A stretch of 64,000 nt of DNA, taken from NCBI GenBank assembly GCA_023250195.1, contig JAHFBF010000005.1, positions 62,001 to 126,000 of the forward strand. Reading direction: 5' to 3'. Origin of the DNA: Candidatus Melainabacteria bacterium. GTDB lineage: Bacteria > Cyanobacteriota > Vampirovibrionia > 2-02-FULL-35-15. Positions 53,730-61,870 of this stretch are shown here, piece by piece (the first letter of the stretch is position 1; each line of letters begins with the position of its first letter). Both the position numbers and the translations under genes were made by a program. The notes below the pieces were generated by a model. The model was not told the origin of the DNA and made no database searches. It saw nothing but the letters and a program-made list of their open reading frames with translations.

Positions 53730-53825
53730 GTCATTGCGAGGAGGTGCTTTAGCACCAACATGGCAATCTTATAACGTTTTGGAGATTGCTTCGTCGTCCA
53801 CCAAAGGCGGACTCCTCGCAATGAC
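53730..53825. repeat. 96-bp element with 14-bp perfect terminal inverted repeats (CATTGCGAGGAG type)
   Basis: GTCATTGCGAGGAG at 53730-53743 is the reverse complement of CTCCTCGCAATGAC at 53812-53825. Inside are a GGTGC/GCACC hairpin and a GCAATCT/AGATTGC pair, giving a nested stem. I recall similar CATTGCGAGGAG elements from other bacterial genomes, but cannot search here. It fills most of the gap between the divergent purB and aldehyde dehydrogenase genes and is more GC-rich than its surroundings. Confidence 0.85.
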
Positions 53826-53868
53826 ATGCCGAGTTTTACTTAATACATCACTCATGTAAAATTAAGTT

Positions 53869-55416
53869 ATGTCAACTGCCACAAAAGAAAACTTAATAAG
53901 CATTATTAACCCTTCAAATAGTAAGGTTATTTCTGAAATTAAGCCTTCTACAAATCTTGAAATAAAAGAAAAAATTCAAAAGGCAAAAACGGCATCTCCA
54001 TTATGGAGAAGTTTATCTGTCGAGAAAAGAATTGTCTATCTGCAAAAAATTTATGCCCTCATAATTAAAGATCGTCAGAACATAGCAACCACCATTTCCA
54101 AAAACAACGGTAAACCACTTGCTGAATCATATTTAACCGAAATTGCATCTACACTTCAGATTATGGAATACCATATCAAAAACGGGACAGAACTTTTAAA
54201 TGAAAAAAATATTTCGCTTGGTCTTTTATATCCTACAAAAAAAAGCTCAATGACTTATGAGCCATACGGAGTTATTGCAATTATTGAGCCCTGGAATTAT
54301 CCTTTTTATCTCCCGCTTTCTGCAATTACAAAAGCATTGTTGGGTGGAAACACTTTTGTATTCAAGCCTGCAAGTGCAGTTTCTTTAGTCGGGAGACTAA
54401 TTGAAGAGATTTGTTTAAAATCAGAATTGCCGGACGGTGTAGCAAATTTTATTTATGGAGGTGGATCTGCTGCAGAAAATTTAATTGGTAGTAAAATCGA
54501 TAAAGTAGTTTTTACAGGTTCAGTAGAAGTCGGGAAACAAATTGCAGAAACATGTGCAAAAAAGCTTCTCCCTGTGTCGCTTGAACTTGGAGGGAAAGAT
54601 CCTGCAATTGTATTTAAATCCTCTAATCTTGATTATGCCTGCAGTGGAATTCTGTGGGGTGCCCTATCAAACTGCGGTCAAGCCTGTGCATCAATTGAAA
54701 GAGTTTATGTTCAGTCAGAAATTTACAACGAGTTCCTGGGAAAAATCACAAACTTGACAAAACAATTAAAAGTTGGAGATCCCTTTGACGATGAGGTTGA
54801 TATAGGCCCTCTAATTAACGAAGAACAAGTAAACAAAATTGAAGATCATATTTCAGATGCATTAAGTAAAGGAGCAAAATTACACTGCGGCGGAAAAAGA
54901 CTTCCTGGAAACGGTTTCTTCTTTGAGCCTGCTGTTTTAAGCAATGTCACACATTCTATGAAAGTAATGGCTGAGGAAACCTTTGGACCAATAATTCCAG
55001 TAATGAAATTTGATTCTACCGAAGAAGCCATTTACCTTGCAAATAATACCAATTACGGACTTGCTGCAAGCATATGGACAGGTGAAACAGGAAATTTAAA
55101 AACCCTTGCCGAACGGTTAAATTGTGGAACTGTTTGGGTAAATGATTCTTTATTCCTGCAGGCTCATCCTAAATGTCCCTGGCAGGGATACAAAGAAAGT
55201 GGTTATGGCGGCAGTTCAATCTATGATTTTGTCAAAACAAAACATATAAGCATTGATCAGGGGTTTATTCCTTCCTTACATCCAAAAAGTTTCTGGTGGT
55301 ATCCTTATAAAGGCAAGGCAAGATCTTTTCATGACTTAATTGAAGTAGTATTTAATTCTGGTATAAAAGAAAAGGCAAAGGCTGCTTTCAATACAATGAT
55401 AGATTTGTTAAGGTAA
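53869..55416 (+). CDS. NAD(P)-dependent aldehyde dehydrogenase
   Basis: A 515-residue ALDH superfamily enzyme with the oxyanion Asn region PWNYPFYLPLS, the coenzyme loop FTGSVEVGKQIAE, catalytic Glu in LELGGKDPAIV and nucleophile Cys273 in NCGQACAS, followed by EETFGPIIPVMKF and GLAASIWTG. It oxidises an aldehyde to the acid; the class-3-like layout with a C-terminal extension after HPKSFWWYPY suggests lipid-type aldehydes, which I cannot prove. The stop abuts that of the convergent 157-aa gene. Confidence 0.93.
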   Translation: MSTATKENLISIINPSNSKVISEIKPSTNLEIKEKIQKAKTASPLWRSLSVEKRIVYLQKIYALIIKDRQNIATTISKNNGKPLAESYLTEIASTLQIMEYHIKNGTELLNEKNISLGLLYPTKKSSMTYEPYGVIAIIEPWNYPFYLPLSAITKALLGGNTFVFKPASAVSLVGRLIEEICLKSELPDGVANFIYGGGSAAENLIGSKIDKVVFTGSVEVGKQIAETCAKKLLPVSLELGGKDPAIVFKSSNLDYACSGILWGALSNCGQACASIERVYVQSEIYNEFLGKITNLTKQLKVGDPFDDEVDIGPLINEEQVNKIEDHISDALSKGAKLHCGGKRLPGNGFFFEPAVLSNVTHSMKVMAEETFGPIIPVMKFDSTEEAIYLANNTNYGLAASIWTGETGNLKTLAERLNCGTVWVNDSLFLQAHPKCPWQGYKESGYGGSSIYDFVKTKHISIDQGFIPSLHPKSFWWYPYKGKARSFHDLIEVVFNSGIKEKAKAAFNTMIDLLR

Positions 55417-55890
55417 TTAATCCTCACCCTTCCTCTTATTGTCATCCGGGGAATCGCCGTACATAGGTCCTTCTGAGTTTATTTGATTGTTTAAATCATT
55501 AATTCGCTGTTGTGCTCCTCTTATCTGATCATCAAAATAATTTCCGTATGCTACATAAGATCTAACTTTTTGTACAAGGCTATTAACATCATCCTCAGTT
55601 ACTGAACTAAGCGGTTTGCCAAGAGTTTCTTTGACCTTATCCAGTAATTGATTCTCTGTAATCCCTGAATTCCTAACATTTACCTGTTCTTTCGGTAACA
55701 TTAAAATTGCCTTTTGATATCCCTGCTGATTTGTTTCCCCTTCTTCCAGTGCATTTTCCCAATTCTTAAAAAATGTCGTAAGCAAAACAATATCTGCTTG
55801 CCTTTCTATAATCTTATTCTTAGCAGGCTCCCAAAAATGTGAGATATCATTCGAAAGGTTGTTTATAATCTCTGATGTTGAATTTGACAT
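55417..55890 (-). CDS. Hypothetical protein, 157 aa
   Basis: A soluble helical protein with coiled-coil-like C-terminal part (NYFDDQIRGAQQRINDLNNQIN) and an acidic tail. No family recognised. Its stop codon is directly adjacent to the aldehyde dehydrogenase stop. Confidence 0.6.
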   Translation of the reverse strand: MSNSTSEIINNLSNDISHFWEPAKNKIIERQADIVLLTTFFKNWENALEEGETNQQGYQKAILMLPKEQVNVRNSGITENQLLDKVKETLGKPLSSVTEDDVNSLVQKVRSYVAYGNYFDDQIRGAQQRINDLNNQINSEGPMYGDSPDDNKRKGED

Positions 55891-56153
55891 ATTACTCTTC
55901 CAAATTTGCTCTAGCTAGCCACTTACAAACCAACACTTGGTTCATTAGCAATGTACAGAAGGATCGTTATAAGAAAGTTAAGTTTCCCAGAGGGAAGTGT
56001 AAATTCTAGGATTTTTATATCTAAAACTGTATGTTTTCCTTTGTTTTGGTCCTAAAAACCTTTTAGCTAGACTTCCCACTATTGAGAAACAAAATCCCAA
56101 ATTCCCTATTACAAATGAGTGTATAACAAAAAAACTGGGTATATTTAAACCAA

Positions 56154-56285
56154 ATGATACCAAGGCTAATTTTTATCTTATTTACTATCTCATTTATGGC
56201 ATATACGTGGTCCCATGCAGGAAAAGCACGATCCTGCCAGTTTGTGAATGGGCCTGTTCCTTATATTAACCCCTTAAGCAGGTAG
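56154..56285 (+). CDS. Possible small secreted peptide, 43 aa
   Basis: ATG 56154 to TAG 56283-56285 encodes a hydrophobic leader (MIPRLIFILFTISFMAYTWSHA) followed by a short tail with one Cys (GKARSCQFVNGPVPYINP). No ribosome site is visible. Signal-peptide-like architecture is the only support. Confidence 0.35.
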   Translation: MIPRLIFILFTISFMAYTWSHAGKARSCQFVNGPVPYINPLSR

Positions 56286-56355
56286 ATATTCAATACTGCT
56301 ATTGCAAATTCCAACACCTTCAATTATTTTAGCAATACAGACATTTTCCCTTGAG

Positions 56356-56368
56356 GTATTCCAAATAC
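56356..56368. promoter_or_regulatory. Operator-like palindrome GTATT-N3-AATAC, copy 1
   Basis: GTATTCCAAATAC overlaps the position of the -35 box (TTCCAA at 56359) for the -10 TATAAT at 56382. The same half-sites recur at 56426-56438. Confidence 0.55.
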
Positions 56369-56381
56369 CGATGACACGAGC

Positions 56382-56387
56382 TATAAT
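56382..56387 (+). promoter_or_regulatory. Probable -10 element of the SWIB gene
   Basis: TATAAT with a weak -35 (TTCCAA, 17-base spacing) about 90 bases before the SWIB gene start, leaving a leader of about 80 bases that contains a hairpin (GGATTGA 56411-56417 with TCAATCC 56441-56447). Confidence 0.5.
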
Positions 56388-56425
56388 CTCATAGCGGAAA
56401 CAACATAGGGGGATTGAGCGTTTGA

Positions 56426-56438
56426 GTATTTAGAATAC
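56426..56438. promoter_or_regulatory. Operator-like palindrome GTATT-N3-AATAC, copy 2
   Basis: GTATTTAGAATAC lies in the transcribed leader, inside the loop of the GGATTGA/TCAATCC hairpin, 70 bases from copy 1. A site on each side of the -10 would suit repression by a dimer pair or a small loop. Confidence 0.5.
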
Positions 56439-56472
56439 CTTCAATCCTAATTACAAAAGGAGAATTATAAAC

Positions 56473-56763
56473 ATGGCAACAAAGAAAACAGCAAAGACAG
56501 CAAAGAAAACAAGAAAACCAAATGCAGCATTTATGAAACCACTTCAACCAGATGAGGCATTGGCAAAAGTCGTAGGTTCAAAGCCAATTCCTAGAACTGA
56601 AATCACAAAGAGACTCTGGGTATATATTAAAAAGGAAAAGCTTCAAGACAGTAAGAACAGAAGAAACATCAATGCAGATGATGCTTTAAGACCAGTTTTC
56701 AATGGCAAAAAGCAAGTCAGTATGTTTGAAATGACAAAGTTAGTTGCAGGACACGTAAGCTAA
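56473..56763 (+). CDS. SWIB/MDM2-domain protein
   Basis: A 96-residue protein with a Lys-rich tail (KKTAKTAKKTRKP) and a SWIB domain (FMKPLQPDEALAKVVGSKPIPRTEITKRLWVYIKKEKLQDSKNRRNINADDALRPVF). In bacteria such proteins are found in Chlamydiae and relatives and in some other phyla; they are thought to bind chromatin or DNA-associated partners, with the Lys-rich tail like histone H1. AAGGAG precedes the ATG by 10 bases. It has its own promoter and terminator, so it is monocistronic. Confidence 0.88.
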   Translation: MATKKTAKTAKKTRKPNAAFMKPLQPDEALAKVVGSKPIPRTEITKRLWVYIKKEKLQDSKNRRNINADDALRPVFNGKKQVSMFEMTKLVAGHVS

Positions 56764-56781
56764 TTCATAAGGCAGAAAAAT

Positions 56782-56819
56782 AAAAAACAGAAGTCAGAGA
56801 AATTTGGCTTCTGTTTTTT
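56782..56819 (+). terminator. Rho-independent terminator after the SWIB gene
   Basis: CAGAAG (56788-56793) pairs with CTTCTG (56808-56813) and is extended by A6/T6 flanks, so it can work in both directions; the convergent thioredoxin-like gene ends nearby. Confidence 0.85.
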
Positions 56820-56827
56820 ATTTTTAT

Positions 56828-57244
56828 TTATAAGCTACAAAGTTTTGAGGTATCAAGTAATAATTTATCTAAAGCTTCCTTATAAACTTCTTTATTGGCT
56901 TCACCTGAAAACACGTTCTCTACCTTTGTTCCACCGGGGCATACTATGCCAACTGCAGGAAGGTCGCTTTTGTATTGATTAAAGAAGCTTTCTATTCCAA
57001 GATTAGCTGCTGTTTCTTTTGCTTCTTCTAAAGAAGCCTTTGAAGAAAGGTCTAGAGTAATAAATGTTACTCTATCACTATATTCGTTTTTTAATTCTTC
57101 AATTACTGGTTTTAATTTCTGACATGAATAACACGATTTCATTGTCACAGTTACAAACAAGGGGTTTGAATCATCAGAAGCTTTAGCTATCTGGAAACCA
57201 GAAGATAATAAGGTTATTAAAAGTATTAGGAGTGATTTTTTCAT
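56828..57244 (-). CDS. Secreted thioredoxin-like protein, 138 aa
   Basis: From ATG 57244 the protein begins with a signal peptide (KKSLLILLITLLSSGFQIAKA) and has a thioredoxin fold with CYSCQ as active site (VTMKSCYSCQKLKPVIEELKNEY) and the cis-Pro region SDLPAVGIVCPGG. It is probably a periplasmic thiol protein. The gene begins 1 base after the stop of the other thioredoxin-like gene; an ORF extending to 57355 would overlap that gene and lacks family residues. Confidence 0.82.
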   Translation of the reverse strand: MKKSLLILLITLLSSGFQIAKASDDSNPLFVTVTMKSCYSCQKLKPVIEELKNEYSDRVTFITLDLSSKASLEEAKETAANLGIESFFNQYKSDLPAVGIVCPGGTKVENVFSGEANKEVYKEALDKLLLDTSKLCSL

Positions 57245-57245
57245 C

Positions 57246-58031
57246 TTAAAAATGCAATCCTTTCTCATTTCTTGTAGCATTCGGATTATATGGTTTAAAA
57301 GCCGGTCCATTATTATTTTTTGCATCTTGAGTGTTGACTGTAAAATTATTAGCACAGATTACATTGTTATCACTAGAGCACTTTGATATAAGTAGATACT
57401 GGTAGTATGCATACCAGGGAATCGGTTGTCCGGCACTCCAGAAGCTAAGCTCATTGGGCCTTCCCGAGCTAATTAGTTCATTCGGTCTATCAAGAAAATT
57501 TGGGGTATCTGGTCTGCTCCCTATAATTTCCGGCATCTCAGGTTCATTAGGTCTGTCCGGACCATTAGCAACCTCTGCAGGTCTGCCGTTTAAATTGCAA
57601 ATTTTATTTGGATTAAGTATAAAAGAATTTATTGCATCTACATATACTTGTTTAGCATCAGCACCTATAATTGCTTTATCTGGAACTGTTGCACCGGGAC
57701 ATAAGATTCCAACCCTGGGAAAAATATTTCTATTTGAATCAAAATACGCTGCCAGTCCATACTGTGCAGCAATTTGTCTTGAAGCAACTATCGTTTCATC
57801 TGAGCTTGCATCCAAAGAAAGAAAGTTTACTTGCCCGCTGTACTGAGCCACTAACTCATTAATAACCGGATGCAATAGTTTACACGCAAAGCACCAGTCT
57901 GTTGAAATTATTACAAATAAGGGTTTGTCATTTCGTAGATCTTCTGCCTTAACCCCAAGAATGTTAAATGAAAATCCTGTTAATAAGAGAGCAACTGCTA
58001 GGAAAGATTTTGTTGTGTTTTTAAAATTCAT
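57246..58031 (-). CDS. Secreted thioredoxin-like protein with RPNE-repeat tail, 261 aa
   Basis: A signal peptide (SFLAVALLLTGFSFNILGVKA) precedes a thioredoxin domain with the active site WCFAC (STDWCFACKLLHPVINELV) and cis-Pro region FPRVGILCPGA. It resembles the 138-aa protein downstream and is likely its duplicate. Unlike it, it has a C-terminal stretch with RPNE-type words (DRPNEPEMP, DRPNELISSGRPNEL) and two extra Cys. The tail may bind a partner or the cell wall. Confidence 0.82.
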   Translation of the reverse strand: MNFKNTTKSFLAVALLLTGFSFNILGVKAEDLRNDKPLFVIISTDWCFACKLLHPVINELVAQYSGQVNFLSLDASSDETIVASRQIAAQYGLAAYFDSNRNIFPRVGILCPGATVPDKAIIGADAKQVYVDAINSFILNPNKICNLNGRPAEVANGPDRPNEPEMPEIIGSRPDTPNFLDRPNELISSGRPNELSFWSAGQPIPWYAYYQYLLISKCSSDNNVICANNFTVNTQDAKNNNGPAFKPYNPNATRNEKGLHF

Positions 58032-58182
58032 AATCTAATTCCTGTAAAATATTGTGCTCATCTTTGAGCCTTTATAGAGTTTTTACTATATGTGGGTTAA
58101 GTATATATTATGAGGGTTAAGGGACAATACTATACTAAAGTTAAAACTTAAAGGTTGAAACTTTTAACTTTTGACTTTTAAG

Positions 58183-58764
58183 TTAGAATTTCCTAACCGA
58201 TCCTGTAACAACTCCAACAATCTTAAATTCCGATTCCGGATATATATCCTTGTATTTTGGATTTGCTGCCTTTAAGTAATTTTTAGTTCCTTTTTTACGC
58301 AGGTATTTTACAGTGTACCCCCCATCTATAATTGCCACTACAATTACTCCATGCGTAGGCGGGATTTTCTTATCCACTACTATTAAATCTCCATCATAAA
58401 TCCCTGCTTCTATCATTGAGTCTCCTGAAACACGAAGCATAAATGATCTTTCATCATCTGCTCTTAGATAATCTTCAAAATCAAAGACCTCATAGCTATC
58501 TTCAGCAGTTGCAGGCATGCCGGCTGGAACTCTTGAATCAAAAATTTTCAAACCAAAGAGTTTTTTGTCCAGATATAAGAAACTATCTATTTTTTTTACT
58601 ATTCCACTAAACATAAGGGCCTCCAGATAGTGTTGAACTGAATTGTGGTATTTAAACTTCAAGTCTTCTGCTATCTGCCTGAATGAAGGCAAAGGACTTC
58701 TTTTATAATGCTTTTTTAGCATCTCAAGAAACTGATTTTGATTTTCTGTAAGTTCTAATGCCAC
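58183..58764 (-). CDS. lexA: LexA repressor
   Basis: A 193-residue SOS repressor. The N-terminal winged helix (QNQFLEMLKKHYKRSPLPSFRQIAEDLKFKYHNSVQHYLEALMFSGIV) is followed by the Ala81-Gly82 self-cleavage site and the Ser116/Lys153 catalytic dyad (GDSMIEAGIYDGD, GGYTVKYL). RecA-stimulated autocleavage should release SOS genes. A palindrome 13 bases upstream of the ATG is probably its own operator. Confidence 0.96.
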   Translation of the reverse strand: MALELTENQNQFLEMLKKHYKRSPLPSFRQIAEDLKFKYHNSVQHYLEALMFSGIVKKIDSFLYLDKKLFGLKIFDSRVPAGMPATAEDSYEVFDFEDYLRADDERSFMLRVSGDSMIEAGIYDGDLIVVDKKIPPTHGVIVVAIIDGGYTVKYLRKKGTKNYLKAANPKYKDIYPESEFKIVGVVTGSVRKF

Positions 58765-58776
58765 AAACTACATGAC

Positions 58777-58792
58777 TTGTACAAATGTACAA
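58777..58792. promoter_or_regulatory. Candidate LexA operator
   Basis: TTGTAC-AAAT-GTACAA is an inverted repeat of TTGTAC with a 4-base spacer, close to the lexA start. The arrangement resembles the two half-sites of SOS boxes such as the 4-spacer CGAACN4GTTCG type. I saw no second copy in the window. Confidence 0.65.
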
Positions 58793-58801
58793 AAGTTCCC
58801 A

Positions 58802-58835
58802 CTTGTAGGTGCAGGTCGCGACCTGCACCTACAAG
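58802..58835. repeat. 34-bp perfect palindrome containing a 28-bp GTAG...CTAC unit
   Basis: Each half (CTTGTAGGTGCAGGTCG, 17 bases) is matched exactly by its reverse complement, so the DNA could extrude a cruciform or give a strong RNA hairpin. The inner 28 bp begins GTAG and ends CTAC, as does the intact family A copy in pabB. It lies 10 bases from the candidate LexA operator and 3 bases from the stop of the 233-aa gene, where it may also terminate transcription. Confidence 0.85.
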
Positions 58836-58837
58836 AG

Positions 58838-59539
58838 TTAATCATAAACCCTAACCATCGTAAAAATCTCTACCGGTCCATATCTTTCAAAAACCTCATA
58901 ATTATCTTTTCTGGTATCTTTGCCATTTACTGAAATATCATAATTACCAAGCATTCCGCTGCCATTTAGAATATACGCTACTCTATCATCAATTGCACGA
59001 TCTTCTCCTGTCAGCTCAAGCTTATAGCTTTGGTCTCCGATTTTCCCTTTTGTTGATTTTAAAAATGTTTCATAGTCAACTTTTTGATTCCCAATTTTAT
59101 CTTTAATCTGCACTTTCCCTTGTAAACCAAGTATATTTTCTAATCCAAAGAGACCAAGTTGAAATTTTTGATTTTGAATTCCAAAGGCAATTTCGCCATT
59201 GATTTTAATTGGAATGATTTCTGATTTGGTTTTAACCGTTCCAACAAATGAAAATCTTTTATTTGATTTTTTGTCCGTTTTAACTCCAACCAATATACTT
59301 TCTTCAACCGCTTCTTTATTTGGGAATTTTACTTTTCTATATATAGATGCTTTGTGGAATTTTCCTGGAATATCGCTGTGGTTTAAACACCGCATTACCG
59401 CCGGTGAAGGGAAATAAAGGACAAGGGCTTTAAGCGGGGTATTAACCTGAAAAGTTCTACTACTGCATGATCCTATAATTTTTGTAAATGTCAAAATAAC
59501 AAGAACAACAAACGTAGAAATTAAAACTTTCTTTCTCAT
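58838..59539 (-). CDS. Secreted beta-rich protein, 233 aa, unknown
   Basis: A signal-anchor-like N-terminus (VLISTFVVLVILTFTKIIG) with SCSSR following, which could be a lipoprotein-type site though no clear lipobox is present. The rest has beta strands (IPIKINGEIAFGIQNQKFQLGLFGLENILG, YDISVNGKDTRKDNYEVFERYGPVEIFTMVRVYD). No family recognised. The strand is shared with lexA but a palindrome lies between. Confidence 0.6.
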   Translation of the reverse strand: MRKKVLISTFVVLVILTFTKIIGSCSSRTFQVNTPLKALVLYFPSPAVMRCLNHSDIPGKFHKASIYRKVKFPNKEAVEESILVGVKTDKKSNKRFSFVGTVKTKSEIIPIKINGEIAFGIQNQKFQLGLFGLENILGLQGKVQIKDKIGNQKVDYETFLKSTKGKIGDQSYKLELTGEDRAIDDRVAYILNGSGMLGNYDISVNGKDTRKDNYEVFERYGPVEIFTMVRVYD

Positions 59540-59673
59540 ATTTCACCATTGTATCGTTGGAGAATGTTCCAGGGTTAAGCTTCAGTTAAAGGTTCATTTT
59601 ATTCAGGTTATGTGAAACAACCCCCTTGACGAAACAAAAGTATTATAGGAGAATCATCTTACGAGGGGAAAAA

Positions 59674-59952
59674 ATGAGTTCAGCAATAAGCCTAGCAGCA
59701 CCAAGATTTATTCCACAGCTGTCCAGGGCAATAAGACCGACACTAACTGAATCTACATCTACACCTAGAGTAGAGATTCCTCGTTCACAATCAATAACAC
59801 CAAATTTAATTCCTTCCGGTCACAGAGAAGCTGTAATGTCAGGAGCACTAGGCGCTCAAACCATGTTTATTAGAGGCTTTGGTGGACCGAACAGATCTCT
59901 TAGTACTTTTGAAGATGCCCCTTCTGAGTCTACCCCTTGCTCAAAAGTATAA
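59674..59952 (+). CDS. Small Ser/Pro-rich protein, 92 aa, unknown
   Basis: I take the ATG at 59674, behind a GAGGGG ribosome site. An in-frame TTG at 59626 (TTGACG) is unlikely as a start. The product is probably disordered (STPRVEIPRSQSITPNLIPSG). Its first six residues, MSSAIS, match those of the 559-aa protein at 42077, perhaps by chance. Confidence 0.5.
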   Translation: MSSAISLAAPRFIPQLSRAIRPTLTESTSTPRVEIPRSQSITPNLIPSGHREAVMSGALGAQTMFIRGFGGPNRSLSTFEDAPSESTPCSKV

Positions 59953-59970
59953 GTTCTGATCGTGAAAAAC

Positions 59971-60744
59971 ATGCCAAAACTTAAACTTCTCTCATGGAAT
60001 GTAAACGGAATTCGCGCAGCTCAGAAAAAAGGACTTCTTGAATGGCTTCTTAAAGAGAGTCCGGGTATTTTATGTGTTCAGGAGACAAAAGCTCACATAG
60101 AACAATTAAACAAAGAACTTATTAATCCAAATGGTTATAAAACCTACTGGTCAAGTGGAGAGAAAAAAGGTTATAGCGGTGTAGCTATCTTTACAAAAAC
60201 AGAGCCTGTAAACATTGAAACAGGCTTCGGTGTTAAAAAATTTGACTGTGAAGGAAGGATTTTAATTTCTGACTATAAAGATTTTGTTTTGTTTAACATT
60301 TACTTCCCTAATGGGCAGAGAGATGAAGAAAGACTTAAATACAAACTTGGATTTTATGATGAGTTTTTAAAGTATGTCGAAAAGTTAAAAGCAAAGGGAA
60401 GAAAAGTTATTATCTGCGGAGATGTAAACACTGCTCATAAAGAGATAGATTTAGCCAGACCAAAAGAGAACGAAAACTCAAGCGGGTTTTTACCCATTGA
60501 GAGGAAATGGATGGATAAGTTTACAGAGCATGGCTATATAGATACTTTTAGACATTTTCATGATGAAGGTGGAAATTATACCTACTGGGATCAAATTACA
60601 AGAGCGAGGGAAAGAAATGTAGGCTGGAGAATTGATTACTTTTTCATTACTGCTGACTTACTAAAAAATTTAAAAAGTGCTTTTATAATGCCTGAGGTTA
60701 TGGGATCTGATCACTGTCCGCTTGGAATTGAAGTAGTTATATAA
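59971..60744 (+). CDS. xth: Exodeoxyribonuclease III (AP endonuclease)
   Basis: A roughly 257-residue enzyme of the Exo III/APE family: WNVNGIRAAQKKG, CVQETKAH with the metal Glu, YSGVAIFTK, GDVNTAHKEIDLARP with the catalytic Asp/Asn, and GSDHCPLGIE with the catalytic His. It cleaves abasic sites in DNA repair. GTG at 59962 is an alternative start three codons earlier. The 18 bases before ATG have no obvious ribosome site. Confidence 0.95.
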   Translation: MPKLKLLSWNVNGIRAAQKKGLLEWLLKESPGILCVQETKAHIEQLNKELINPNGYKTYWSSGEKKGYSGVAIFTKTEPVNIETGFGVKKFDCEGRILISDYKDFVLFNIYFPNGQRDEERLKYKLGFYDEFLKYVEKLKAKGRKVIICGDVNTAHKEIDLARPKENENSSGFLPIERKWMDKFTEHGYIDTFRHFHDEGGNYTYWDQITRARERNVGWRIDYFFITADLLKNLKSAFIMPEVMGSDHCPLGIEVVI

Positions 60745-60820
60745 ATTGTCGCCAAATTCTTACCAAGAAATTACGCCAACAATAAAATCTCTGATTACTT
60801 ATCCTGTAGATCCAAAAATT

Positions 60821-60893
<73 letters not shown>

Positions 60894-61030
60894 AAAATAG
60901 ATAATTAAAATACATGCCTTTGCTTATTACCTAAAGCTTTGTACTTCGGACTTTGAATATATCACTTTTCACTAAATTAAAAAATCTCTTTACCGCTATT
61001 TCTTATGAAATATCGTAAATATAATTAAAG

Positions 61031-61744
61031 TTAGTTTCCACTTATTGTTCCTACTAGCTGACCATCTTTATAAATTTCAAATGCAAGATCTCTATGAACT
61101 CCATTTGTGGGTTTAATAGGAAATCCTCTTTGGCATTCAATCGGTATTTGACCCTCACAGCTAAGTTGTCCCTGTGAGTTACCATATGGATTCCCCCATT
61201 GGCCCTGCACCGGTGTTCCTTCTGGAATTAAATCCAGTTGTCTTTTATATCCATCACCACTTACATAAGTAGCTCTTACTGTATATCGTCCTACCTCTCC
61301 AGCTTCTTCAGAAGTAAGAAGTTTATTATATCTATGTCCATCAGTAGAATATTTTAAAATTGTCACTCCAAAGCTATCAGTTACAGGTCTGTTTTCAATA
61401 GACTCTACTTGGGGTTTACTTAATGAAGCTCTTGCAGTGTCAGCTGCTACCTTATCTTTTATAGGAAGTCTACTGCGGGTTTCTATGCCGCCGACAACCC
61501 TTGAAATCCTAAGTTCAATTCCACTATCATCACGGAACCAAGCACTACTAAGTTTTGAACCTGATAATGCTGATGTAAGAAACTGATTGCTTAAGAGGGC
61601 TTGCATGCTATCTCCGTCTGGCTGGCTTGATGGATTTATTACTTGTCCAAATAGATCTCCAATAGTTTGTTCCGGGCCTTTCACAACTGCAGGGGATCCG
61701 TAGCCTACTAACCGTAATGCACCATTTACAATTCCTCTAAGCAT
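61031..61744 (-). CDS. Hypothetical protein, 237 aa
   Basis: No signal peptide and no recognised family. It has Ser/Gly-rich linkers and beta-type segments (GVTILKYSTDGHRYNKLL, GRYTVRATYVSGDGYKRQLDLIP, LAFEIYKDGQLVGTISG). Located between tRNA-Phe and the family 9 glycosyltransferase gene. Confidence 0.6.
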   Translation of the reverse strand: MLRGIVNGALRLVGYGSPAVVKGPEQTIGDLFGQVINPSSQPDGDSMQALLSNQFLTSALSGSKLSSAWFRDDSGIELRISRVVGGIETRSRLPIKDKVAADTARASLSKPQVESIENRPVTDSFGVTILKYSTDGHRYNKLLTSEEAGEVGRYTVRATYVSGDGYKRQLDLIPEGTPVQGQWGNPYGNSQGQLSCEGQIPIECQRGFPIKPTNGVHRDLAFEIYKDGQLVGTISGN

Positions 61745-61870
61745 AATATTTACCTCTTAATTTTTATAAGTCCTTTAAAGGGATACTAGCAAATTAATTA
61801 GAACTAATTCAACTTAGAGCCAAGACCAAAGAGATTAAATTTTTTTAATCTCTTAAGAGGCTTTATTAAT

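Noticed and set aside
55978-56163. 61-aa minus-strand ORF in the gap before the SWIB gene
   Set aside because: Somewhat hydrophobic but no ribosome site, no family features, and it overlaps a competing plus-strand signal-peptide-like ORF; support is too weak.
57245-57355. N-terminal extension of the smaller thioredoxin-like protein
   Set aside because: It would overlap the upstream gene by over 100 bases; the internal Met at 57244 starts a normal signal peptide.
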